Below, piece by piece: positions 55,777-63,642 of a DNA stretch of 64,000 nt. Made by a program: the position numbers and the translations under genes. The stretch covers positions 1 through 64,000 of the forward strand of contig CAMRSM010000013.1 of assembly GCA_947053345.1 (NCBI GenBank), in the 5' to 3' direction. Under the pieces are notes generated by a model. That model worked only from the letters and a program-made list of their open reading frames with translations. It was not told the DNA's origin and searched no databases. Within the stretch, counting starts at the first letter, position 1. Each line of letters starts with the position of its first letter. Source of the DNA: an uncultured Lachnospiraceae bacterium (GTDB lineage: Bacteria; Bacillota; Clostridia; Lachnospirales; Lachnospiraceae).

Positions 55777-57765
55777 TCACTTTTTTGCTGCGTTTTTCAA
55801 AATACCGGCCAAATCACCTTCCTTCAGGAGCTTTAACATCGCCGGGCGCTCGTTCGGCAAAGCCGCTGTTTTCTTGTACAAAAAGCGCAGAACCGAGTCA
55901 AATTCCACCGGTGCCGCCTCCACACCGGTCAGCTGTTCCAATACCCTGCCCCCCTTTGCCGTACTCACGATAGCCACACAGGCCTCCGCCCATGCCTTAG
56001 GCACATCCGAAACATTTTTCTGGAAGTCGGCAAGCGTGATGTCCCCAACCCTCTTTTTCCCAAGGTAAGAACAATTTGCACATGCCTCATTTACGGTCAG
56101 CTGCTGCTCGATCGCCTGCATGTATTTACTCTGCGCATATTTCATCCGCCCGCTCTCCCCGTTTTCATACTGCATGCACAGCACCGAACGCCCTGCCCTT
56201 GTCCCGGCTTCAAAATCTCCAAACCGGATATCCTTAAGCTTTGAATCCTTGCGCCTTGTGAGCATGTCAGTATACAGGCCAAAAGTCTTGTGGGAGATTG
56301 TCTCATGGCAGAGCAGCTCGCACAAAAACAGTTTCGGATAATGGCGCTTTAAATATCCCCTCAGACCCGCGCATTCACAGGCACTCCCCACGTATACCAC
56401 AAAACGTTCCGCTTCCAATAGCTCCTTCACCTTTCGGAACGCTGCTTTCGTATCATTGACAAGATAGCGTTTCTCGGCAAAGCGCTCCGCCATCTGCGCA
56501 TCCTGCGTCCAGACCACAACCGGCTTCATCTCCTCATCCAGGATGCTCCCGAATATCACGGCATCCCGCTCTTTTATCAGATAACGCACCAACTGCCCGT
56601 ACACGCCGGAATACGCACCTGTATTCCCCGATTTCTGCCTCGCGATGTAAAAGCGCGGGTAGCTCTCGTCCGGGAACTGCACAAGATGGCGCTGCCCCCG
56701 CTTGATGCACGCGTCACTGCACCAGCCGCAATCATCGCAGAGCATCTCATCCACGACCGGGTGAAGGAAGCCGTACGCATCCGGCTCCATGCGGATGGCA
56801 TCCGCGGGGCATACCGCCTCGCATGCCCCGCAGGCGCTGCACTGGCTGACCGGTATTTTGACCGGGCATTTGACGAGCATATCCGCATCCTCAAACAAAA
56901 GTTCTTCCGCCATGCGCGCACTTTCCGCGTCCCGCAGTGCCCGCAGGTCTTTGCGCAGCGAAACCTCATCGCGGATCCAAAAACACGGTGAAATATCCTG
57001 CACCTTTTCTTCCCCTAAATCATATATATGCTCCGTCATATGAAAAAGCTCCAAAAGCTCCCGTGTCTTTAAAGTTTCCTCCCCTGAATTCCCCACGGCA
57101 ATAAACGGCTTTTCATGGACAAGGGCAAGCGCCGTCCCCGCATAGCGGTCCGTCACAACGCCCGCGGACATCCAGAGTGCCCCGAGGTATCTGTGCGTAT
57201 CCTCCGGTGAAATATATTCCACCAAACGCAATCCAGCCTTCTCTTTGTTGGCACTGCAGTCCGCGAAATTGTCCGTCCCCGTCCCGGTATACTGCACCAT
57301 GACCACTTGGAAAATCCTTTCCTTTTCAGCGAAAGCACGGATCATACCCGCCCCTTCGTCTGTCAGGTTCCGGACATCCACAAAAAGGTACGGCTCTGCA
57401 AGCTCCGGCTTTTCCGATATCCCGTGGTAGCGCAGCTGCGGCAGCAAAAACAGCGCCCTGTCATACACCGGTACTTTTTTGCCCCCCGCCCACACAGAGC
57501 GTTCAAATGTCCGGCACGGCTCTTCCTCTACCCCGGCAAAACCGGAAAGCTGGCGAAATACCCCGTACCGCTCAAGCAGTTCCCTGTCATGCATACAGAC
57601 CGCCATCTGCCGTGCCAGAAACCCTGAAGTATTGCCGGACCGCGCCGGCTCGCGCAGGATCACCGACAGTACACCCTTTTCCCTCAGTGCCTTGCCAAGT
57701 GCCCAAAGCATTATTTCCTTATGCGCTTCCTTTTGTTCTATATCCGAAATCAGTCCGACAAACAC
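55777..57765 (-). CDS. Fusion: pyruvyl-transferase-like + 2x[4Fe-4S] ferredoxin + FrhB/F420 hydrogenase beta-like
   Basis: A 662-residue protein. Residues 1-300 look like a polysaccharide pyruvyl-transferase-type domain (VTDRYAGTALALVHEKPFIAVG). About 305-365 carry two 4Fe-4S clusters (CSACGACEAVCPADAI and CDDCGWCSDACIKRG). About 370-640 match the FrhB N/C region (SGAYSGVYG-like start NTGAYSGVYGQLVRYL; CANCSYLGKKRVGDITLADF). FrhB-like proteins in such bacteria often occur in surface polysaccharide loci as separate genes; a single chain is unusual. The AGGAGG site at 57775-57780 is part of structured repeat copy B. It is downstream of the 799-residue lectin-fold gene and probably in its operon. 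Confidence 0.82.
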   Translation of the reverse strand: MFVGLISDIEQKEAHKEIMLWALGKALREKGVLSVILREPARSGNTSGFLARQMAVCMHDRELLERYGVFRQLSGFAGVEEEPCRTFERSVWAGGKKVPVYDRALFLLPQLRYHGISEKPELAEPYLFVDVRNLTDEGAGMIRAFAEKERIFQVVMVQYTGTGTDNFADCSANKEKAGLRLVEYISPEDTHRYLGALWMSAGVVTDRYAGTALALVHEKPFIAVGNSGEETLKTRELLELFHMTEHIYDLGEEKVQDISPCFWIRDEVSLRKDLRALRDAESARMAEELLFEDADMLVKCPVKIPVSQCSACGACEAVCPADAIRMEPDAYGFLHPVVDEMLCDDCGWCSDACIKRGQRHLVQFPDESYPRFYIARQKSGNTGAYSGVYGQLVRYLIKERDAVIFGSILDEEMKPVVVWTQDAQMAERFAEKRYLVNDTKAAFRKVKELLEAERFVVYVGSACECAGLRGYLKRHYPKLFLCELLCHETISHKTFGLYTDMLTRRKDSKLKDIRFGDFEAGTRAGRSVLCMQYENGESGRMKYAQSKYMQAIEQQLTVNEACANCSYLGKKRVGDITLADFQKNVSDVPKAWAEACVAIVSTAKGGRVLEQLTGVEAAPVEFDSVLRFLYKKTAALPNERPAMLKLLKEGDLAGILKNAAKK

Positions 57766-57774
57766 CTCTTCTTG

Positions 57775-57884
57775 CCTCCTATTTTTAGTTCCATGTGTGC
57801 CCTCCCGTCACCGAACCCTGACATTGGAATTTCCGCCCGCTCTGTCTTCCGGAAATTAAACGGGTTCTGTCCGGGCACACTGTT
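57775..57884 (-). repeat. Structured leader repeat, copy B
   Basis: In transcript sense: P1 GTGTGCCC (57880-57873) with GGGCACAC (57802-57795), P2 GAACCC (57867-57862) with GGGTTC (57818-57813), P3 AATTTCCG (57857-57850) with CGGAAATT (57835-57828). Between P1 and P2 are GGACA on one side and GGTGACGGGA on the other; the tail is GGAACTAAAAAT plus AGGAGG. It fills the whole gap between the lectin-fold gene stop and the fusion gene's ribosome binding site. Confidence 0.75.
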
Positions 57885-60284
57885 TTACAATTCTTCGTCC
57901 CGGCTCATCAGCCTTGCCCCGTTGAACGTTATGCGTTTGTCCGGCAGGAAAGAAGCCCGGAACGCGAACAGCCCCGCATATGCCATGTTGTCCCATGCCC
58001 CGCCGTACGTGACAATATATTCCTCACCCGGATTCGCCTCGTTAAACCACGCGTCACAATAGTAGCTGCAATTCCCTGCACCGTCCCCGATCTCACACGG
58101 CAGCGCGATCAGCGGATTTTCCGGATCATAGCCCATCCGCTTCACATACATTCGGGCAGGGTCGCCAAACTGCTTGCTTGAAAGGTTGACATTCTGCTTT
58201 GGCAGCCCGTAGGAAACCTGCACGCTCCTCCCGTCCGGGTAATCCACACGCAGCCGGCAGTCCTTCACCGCACAGCCGGAAAGCACCACCCATACTCCTC
58301 CCCAGAGATTCTCAATCCCCCGGTAGCAGAATGCATCGTGCGCGCGCCGCCGCTCAAAAGTTTCCCTTGAGACAATCCCTCCCGCAAGGCCGTCCGTCGA
58401 GCCCGTATGCTCCGGCAGCTCGGACATCCCGGTTCCATGTGCCGCAAGATCGACCGGAGTTCCGGAAAAGGTAAGGCATACCATCCCTTCCTCATCCGTC
58501 TTCTGCCCGGTTATCACACGCATCATATTGCCGCTCTTCTCCGAAAAAAATGTGCTCCAGGTATCCATCACGGCCACGGCATCCCCGACGCGGTAGCGCT
58601 TTGAGATCGAATTACTCCTCATGCGGATGCAGTTGGTCTGAGGCACATCCTCCGAAGAATAATAGGTCGCGTTCCGGTCCCAGATCAAAAACGGCATGTA
58701 GGTGTTGCCGCCAAAAACCGTCTGGGAATCAAGCAGTGCGCTCTCCACCAAAAAAAGCCGCTGCAGCATCAGCATCGTGCACAGGTCAAGCTCCCGAAAA
58801 CCACGGTTGCGCCCTGCCATCTCGAGAAACTCTTCGCCGGATCGGAACAGGGAAACCTGCCTGCCTGCCCGGGAGACAAGCATCAGGCCGTCCGTCTTTT
58901 CCGGGGGTGCCGGCTCGTCAAGCATCCTCCTGCCACACCCCATGGCATCCGCCAACGCCTCCCTTCCATCGTCTCCTTCCGTTACCGCAGGCACTTTCCT
59001 GCCGCTTTCCACGAATTCCTCCGCCGCAAAATACGCACCGACATAGACAGCGTCCGCTTCCCCCTGCGGTGTGAGAAATGCCGGGTCAACCATGAACCCA
59101 TCCTTCTTTTCCGGCGCGACCAAAATTTCCTCGCGCCCGTCCGCCACCTGCCTTGACACATAATGCTTCGGGATCTCCACCATCACCTCACCCGCTGTCC
59201 CATCCGTGCAGTAGCCTTCCTCACCCTCATACAAAACTTTCCGCTTCCCGCCTGTATAAGAGACTGCGCACCGGCGCATCGCACACCACGGGTAAATATG
59301 GTCAAAATCGTTCTCATACGGCGTGGCCATCTCCCCGCCCATCCGGTAGTTAAAATGCAGCCCCGCCGCATCCCGGATCCGCTCGGCAACCGGCACGGAA
59401 TCCTCCTGATATATCCTGACACCGTACTCCGGGATATGGTCGGCGCGCCCTTCCTGCCTGCTGCCTATTCCATGCTGTCTGCCGTGCAGTTTTGACACGG
59501 CATTTCCATTGGGTGCTCCATCCGTAATACCCCCGTCCCCCGTCGGCACGGCCGTCCCGTGCGATACCAAAAGGCGGACATCCGCGTCCCCCGGATCCTC
59601 CCCGTCCGCACCGGCGATCCGCACTGAAATACTGTCGCCGCACTTTGGTATCACGCCGATGTCACATTCCCTCGTACTCCATTTCCGAAGCAGCGCACCG
59701 GGCTTAGATATCTCCCCCTCCGTCTGCTTTGCCTGATACCATTTCCCGTCCGCATAGACCAGCTGCCTGCCGCTCTTCATCGCCGGAAGCTCGCATACCT
59801 GCCTTCTCGGCTTCTCGTAAAATGTCGGAATCATCCCGTACTCAATCTGTAACCGTTCCCCCAGCGGCAGCGTCTCCCCATCGTTTTCCCGCGCATAAAA
59901 TACGCGTGCACGAACCGCACCCGCCGGAATCCGCACCCTTGGGAACGTCAGATCCGAAACCTTCCCGTTTGCTACCCGGTATTTCTTGTGTGCTTTGACG
60001 GCGGGAAGTATCGTTCCGTCTGCGAGTACAAACTGCCATATGGCACGGTTGTAGGCATCCCCGCTCATCACAAGGAATCTCCCCGCCTCCTCTACCCAAA
60101 ACCAATCCGTCATGTGGTACTGTGTATCCCCTGCAGAAAAAACTTCCCGTTCCCCCTTCTTTAAATACCCGTACTGCACCCCGCCCTGCACCAGATTCTT
60201 CCCTGTAATATAAATTTTTGCCGTCTCTTCCTTTTTTAATGTATATTTTATATACAATGCCTTTATTTTTCCTGTGACCAACAT
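57885..60284 (-). CDS. Large protein with C-terminal C-type-lectin/FGE-like fold, phage-tail-like
   Basis: A 799-residue protein without signal peptide. I do not recognise the whole protein. The C-terminal about 350 residues contain YRGIENLWGGVW and GGAWDNMAYAGLFAF then NGARL, the pattern of formylglycine-generating-enzyme/C-type-lectin domains found in phage tail tips and diversity-generating-retroelement targets. The middle (VEIPKHYVSRQVADG, FMVDPAFL, VYVGAYFA) also resembles tail-fibre-type proteins. The start at 60284 (MLVTGKIKALYIK) has an AGGGGG site; a consensus promoter is just upstream. No reverse transcriptase or template repeat is visible here. Confidence 0.75.
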   Translation of the reverse strand: MLVTGKIKALYIKYTLKKEETAKIYITGKNLVQGGVQYGYLKKGEREVFSAGDTQYHMTDWFWVEEAGRFLVMSGDAYNRAIWQFVLADGTILPAVKAHKKYRVANGKVSDLTFPRVRIPAGAVRARVFYARENDGETLPLGERLQIEYGMIPTFYEKPRRQVCELPAMKSGRQLVYADGKWYQAKQTEGEISKPGALLRKWSTRECDIGVIPKCGDSISVRIAGADGEDPGDADVRLLVSHGTAVPTGDGGITDGAPNGNAVSKLHGRQHGIGSRQEGRADHIPEYGVRIYQEDSVPVAERIRDAAGLHFNYRMGGEMATPYENDFDHIYPWCAMRRCAVSYTGGKRKVLYEGEEGYCTDGTAGEVMVEIPKHYVSRQVADGREEILVAPEKKDGFMVDPAFLTPQGEADAVYVGAYFAAEEFVESGRKVPAVTEGDDGREALADAMGCGRRMLDEPAPPEKTDGLMLVSRAGRQVSLFRSGEEFLEMAGRNRGFRELDLCTMLMLQRLFLVESALLDSQTVFGGNTYMPFLIWDRNATYYSSEDVPQTNCIRMRSNSISKRYRVGDAVAVMDTWSTFFSEKSGNMMRVITGQKTDEEGMVCLTFSGTPVDLAAHGTGMSELPEHTGSTDGLAGGIVSRETFERRRAHDAFCYRGIENLWGGVWVVLSGCAVKDCRLRVDYPDGRSVQVSYGLPKQNVNLSSKQFGDPARMYVKRMGYDPENPLIALPCEIGDGAGNCSYYCDAWFNEANPGEEYIVTYGGAWDNMAYAGLFAFRASFLPDKRITFNGARLMSRDEEL

Positions 60285-60339
60285 GCGGCAAGCCCCCTTT
60301 TCGCACACTGCGAACTCTTTCCTATTTTCATTTTGCTCA

Positions 60340-60368
60340 AGTATAGCAACATTATACAGGCTTGTCAA
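60340..60368 (-). promoter_or_regulatory. Promoter of the lectin-fold gene
   Basis: Minus strand: TTGACA (60363-60368), 17 bp, TATACT (60340-60345), 50-60 nt before the ATG at 60284. It makes the in-frame extension to 60506 impossible. Confidence 0.82.
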
Positions 60369-60528
60369 CGCAGTTGGCGGAATCGCGCATAAAAAAGGGA
60401 TGGCTAACCACTGTTGGGTTTTAATAAGGGCAGAAGTTAGTTGAGCAAAACGATCCGCCGCTGCCGGGTTTTTAATATGTAAAGCGGCGGTACGGGAACA
60501 CCTCATACCACCGCCTTGCTGTTTTTAC

Positions 60529-60993
60529 TCAATCCTCATACACCGTCGTAACAATCCCCCCCGCCATATATACATCATCCTTCTCCTCAACGTTTGTGGC
60601 TTCTTCTGCTGTCTTTAGCACTTTGATGATTTTGTCTTCCGTTTTTTTACATTCTGCTATTTTTTTGAAAGCATCCGAACATCGCGCAATCCATTCACAG
60701 TCCAGCCACGATTTGCCCTCCAGGTCGCGATAAGCCTGCCTCATCCAAAAATGGATAGCCAATCACCGCCCAGACAAGCTCTTTCACGTTCATTTCGGAC
60801 AGGATTTCTTCCGGTATTTTGCATTTGGCTTTTTTCAATTCCACAAACAAACCATCGTTCCAATCGACCAGGTAGACATAGCGGTTGACCTCAACATCAT
60901 CCTGTGCTTTGCCCTGCCATTTTCCGTATGTAAAAAAAGCGGCGAGCAGGATAAAGGTAATGGAAACCAGGATTATTTTTTGCGGCTTTTCAT
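60529..60993 (-). pseudogene. Frameshifted remnant of a small exported protein
   Basis: Reading from the ATG at 60993, the frame stops after six codons at an A-run; one base later a long frame gives KPQKIILVSITFILLAAFF (a signal/TM segment) and continues to ELVWAVIGYPFLDEAG. There the frame ends near 60735, and the next frame continues with YRDLEGKSWLDCEWIARC to the stop at 60529. At least two frameshifts therefore break what looks like one gene. The segment MNVKELVWAVIGYPF resembles secreted proteins of unknown function common in Lachnospiraceae. A sequencing error at homopolymers is the alternative. Confidence 0.65.
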
Positions 60994-61063
60994 AAAATAC
61001 CTGCTTCCAACCGGGTAGGCAATCGCTTAAAAAATTTTAAAGTCGGATAAAAATATCCGGATT

Positions 61064-61097
61064 CTTTCTCCTTATAGTGTATAATATAAGGAGAAAG
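61064..61097 (+). promoter_or_regulatory. 12-bp palindrome over promoter and RBS of a transposase fragment
   Basis: CTTTCTCCTTAT (61064-61075) and ATAAGGAGAAAG (61086-61097) form perfect arms; the loop contains TATAAT (61080-61085). The right arm holds the AAGGAG ribosome binding site, so a transcript starting upstream of the element would hide it. This is typical of insertion sequences that block read-through expression. Confidence 0.6.
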
Positions 61098-61105
61098 GGG
61101 CGCTT

Positions 61106-61285
61106 ATGTTTTCAGACTGGATAGAAAAATACAAGACTGCCGGTATAAGAATTAAACATATCAGCAATAATTATTATTTACGTTATATCTGTCAGTTTTC
61201 TTTTTCCCATGGTTTCCCCAATTCTTTAAGGCTGTTTGCCACCATTCAAGTGAACTTCCTTCTCAAGGAGTTCCATATGGAATAA
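61106..61285 (+). pseudogene. Truncated transposase-like ORF (59 residues)
   Basis: The first 27 residues (MFSDWIEKYKTAGIRIKHI then NNYYLRY) resemble the N-terminus of IS1634-type DDE transposases seen in clostridia; the rest does not continue the family. The fragment has a ribosome binding site and ends at a stop inside the 3' end of the convergent lipoprotein gene. It is a remnant, not an active element. Confidence 0.45.
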
Positions 61286-62378
61286 AATATATTCTTTCTT
61301 CCTTCAGATTATCTGCTATCAACCTTTTGACAACTAACAGATTTCCCTCGCCAGATAATGCATAACGAATCACTGAAATATCATTTTCCAAATGATAATT
61401 CTGCATCTCCATTTCCCCTGATTTTGTATTTAGCCTGTAAATACTATTTGTATTTCTAACATAAAAGAATTCATAATCCATGCCTCTACATGAATTCACC
61501 GCATATTCTAAATTACTGCCACTTAAAATAACATTTCCTTTTCCATCTTTTTTCTCGCAGACTATTGTATTACAAGAATAATCTGCAACGCAGAAAAAAT
61601 CGCCAAAAACATAAAAAAAGCCGATGTTATTATTGATGCCATAACTTCTGAGAATATCTGTAATTTCCACTACCTCTGTACAGATAAAATCTTGATTGTA
61701 CACAGCAAAATAGTACCTTACGCTACCGTCTGAAGTGACACTTTCAACAGAATAAAGGCTCTGGTCATTTCCATCGAAATAAATAATATGCCTAGAATCA
61801 CCACTATCCAAAGGTAATTTATCCTGTTGTAAAGTAAGCAGTTGTACGCTTCCATCCTCATTCACGATTTCGATAAAAGAATTTATACTCCCATCCCCTA
61901 AAACATCTCCCTGCAAAGCTAATAATTTCCCATCCATTTCAATCAGCGGGATTAATTTTTTCGCATAGGAATTTTTGCAGACCACCCGCATTTCTTTTTT
62001 CTCGTAATCCATTACATATAAAACATTTTCCAAATCATCTTCTTCATATACACTGAGATAAAAATATAAAGCACTGCCAATTCGAACATTACTTCTTCCC
62101 TGCAACGCAAATTTTTGTACATTTTCCACTTCTTCGATTTTCCCGTCAGAAAAATCATAAAGATAGAAATTGGCAGTTGCATTTTCTATTTCCATATAGA
62201 AAAACTTGGTTCCATATATATCCAACGGCACCCTTAGCTTCGAATCTTCAAAAACCGCTAAGTATGATTTTGTACTATCTTTATCCTCCGTCTTATCCCG
62301 AATACAAGAGATACATCCTGCCCCCAAAATAAAACATACCAAAATTACGATTATATTCTTCTTTATCATCCGTATCAT
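61263..62378 (-). CDS. Lipoprotein of unknown function, beta-propeller-like
   Basis: A 371-residue exported protein. The N-terminus (KKNIIVILVCFILGAGC) is a signal peptide ending near a Cys, consistent with a lipoprotein. The rest shows recurring short beta-rich segments (YFYLSVYEED, YFAVYNQDF, FFYVRNTNSIYRL) like DUF5050-type propellers, without recognisable catalytic residues. GGAGG precedes the ATG. AT-rich; it follows the C39-like gene and is convergent with the transposase fragment. Confidence 0.72.
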   Translation of the reverse strand: MIRMIKKNIIVILVCFILGAGCISCIRDKTEDKDSTKSYLAVFEDSKLRVPLDIYGTKFFYMEIENATANFYLYDFSDGKIEEVENVQKFALQGRSNVRIGSALYFYLSVYEEDDLENVLYVMDYEKKEMRVVCKNSYAKKLIPLIEMDGKLLALQGDVLGDGSINSFIEIVNEDGSVQLLTLQQDKLPLDSGDSRHIIYFDGNDQSLYSVESVTSDGSVRYYFAVYNQDFICTEVVEITDILRSYGINNNIGFFYVFGDFFCVADYSCNTIVCEKKDGKGNVILSGSNLEYAVNSCRGMDYEFFYVRNTNSIYRLNTKSGEMEMQNYHLENDISVIRYALSGEGNLLVVKRLIADNLKEERIYFIPYGTP

Positions 62379-62601
62379 ATGGTATCCTCCATCTCAAAAT
62401 CAAAACCCTTATCAAAATTTCCGCATTCTGCTGCTAAAAACAGGGAACAGAGCAATCGATTCCCCGCAAAAAACAATTCTTCTCCATGTCAGATACTTTA
62501 TCTTTGTTTGTATTCCAACATTTTTGACAAGTAATTTTTTCAAATTCTGAGAAAATACCTGAATCATGGAGAAGAATCATCGAAGATATACTACTTTTTA
62601 A
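62379..62601. other. AT-rich spacer
   Basis: Between the lipoprotein start and the C39-like gene's final stop. A 48-codon Cys-containing minus-strand frame exists but lacks a ribosome binding site; nothing is supported. Confidence 0.4.
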
Positions 62602-63642
62602 TCACCAAAGCAAACCTCCATTTATACTGCTATATGCATTATAAATATCCGTCGCTGATTTTGCATATCCCCAAGGATATCCGCTTTATCCGGATCCGGA
62701 ATAGCCAATCCATGGATCTGCCAAGTAGAATTGCGTCTTATCGCTCAACACACCAAAAACCGAAACACAATGCCCTGGAGTAGTATATAACCACCCATCA
62801 GCAACCGAAAATGCCAATCCGATTAACGACGGTGCGTTATAGTCAGTAATACCTGTATATAAACAATTCTTCATCAAAGACATATCCGCGCCAAACTCTG
62901 AATCGTAAGGATTTACAGATTGCATTGCGTTCAGATAATCCAGTGCATCCGATAAACCCGTTCCATATATTGTGCCGCCACACCCTTCTGCAATTACGGA
63001 CTGCTCTGGCGCAGAGCCATTCAAATATCGCAACGCTGCTTGGACAGAAGCAGGAACACAATTATAAGGTGTCAGTTGGGCATATATGACATAACCAGGC
63101 AAAAAAGTCCATGTCGGAGTGGCTAATGCGATCGTTCCTGTTTCCTCTTCCGCAAGCGGTTTCTTAGCACTTTTTCTGGACTTTTCCACTTGTTCCTCTG
63201 TTGCCGGAAGTAAACCATACGGAACTTCTGGTAAACCACTATAAGGCATGGATTCCTGTGGAACGTAAGCCATAATCACCTCTGGCATATCCCCTTTGGC
63301 AATTGTTCCTTCTGTAAAAGAAGCCAGAACTTGCGTATCATAAGCCATCAAAACTTCTGGTTCTGTGCCATCCATTTTCATTTTCTCTGTTCCGATAATA
63401 TCATCGGTCACAATACTTTTTCGCTCTCTTGCCGCAGACGCTTCCATTTCCTCCTCTGTCGCCGGGCGCAGACCATAAGGACCAACAGAATCATTCATCA
63501 CTCCCGTTTCTACCTCAACGTGGACGACCTCTGCCTCTAAATATCCATCTTCTGGTTTGCTTTCTTGCGCAAAAGCCGAAGAAACAGACGGCAAAAATAG
63601 TGTAGATAAAAGTGAAAATGCAGCAATTCTTTTTACATTCAT
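62602..63642 (-). pseudogene. Secreted C39-like cysteine peptidase with an in-frame stop
   Basis: The open part (63642-62686) encodes 318 residues: a signal peptide (NVKRIAAFSLLSTLFLPSVS), an acidic region with two repeats of PYGLxPATEEExExS and two of PEVxMAY, and a C39-type papain-fold domain with Cys in TPYNCVPASVQAAL, His in GHCVSVFGV and Asp in YLADPWIGYS. A TAA at 62686-62688 stops it after GYSGSG, but 27 more codons continue in the same frame (GYPWGYAKSATDIYNAYSS, then INGGLLW) to a TGA at 62602. The catalytic triad lies before the stop, so a shortened protein might still fold. AAGGAGG precedes the ATG. Confidence 0.75.

Noticed and set aside
62410-62570. 48-codon Cys-containing minus-strand frame between the C39-like and lipoprotein genes
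   Set aside because: No ribosome binding site and no similarity that I can recognise.
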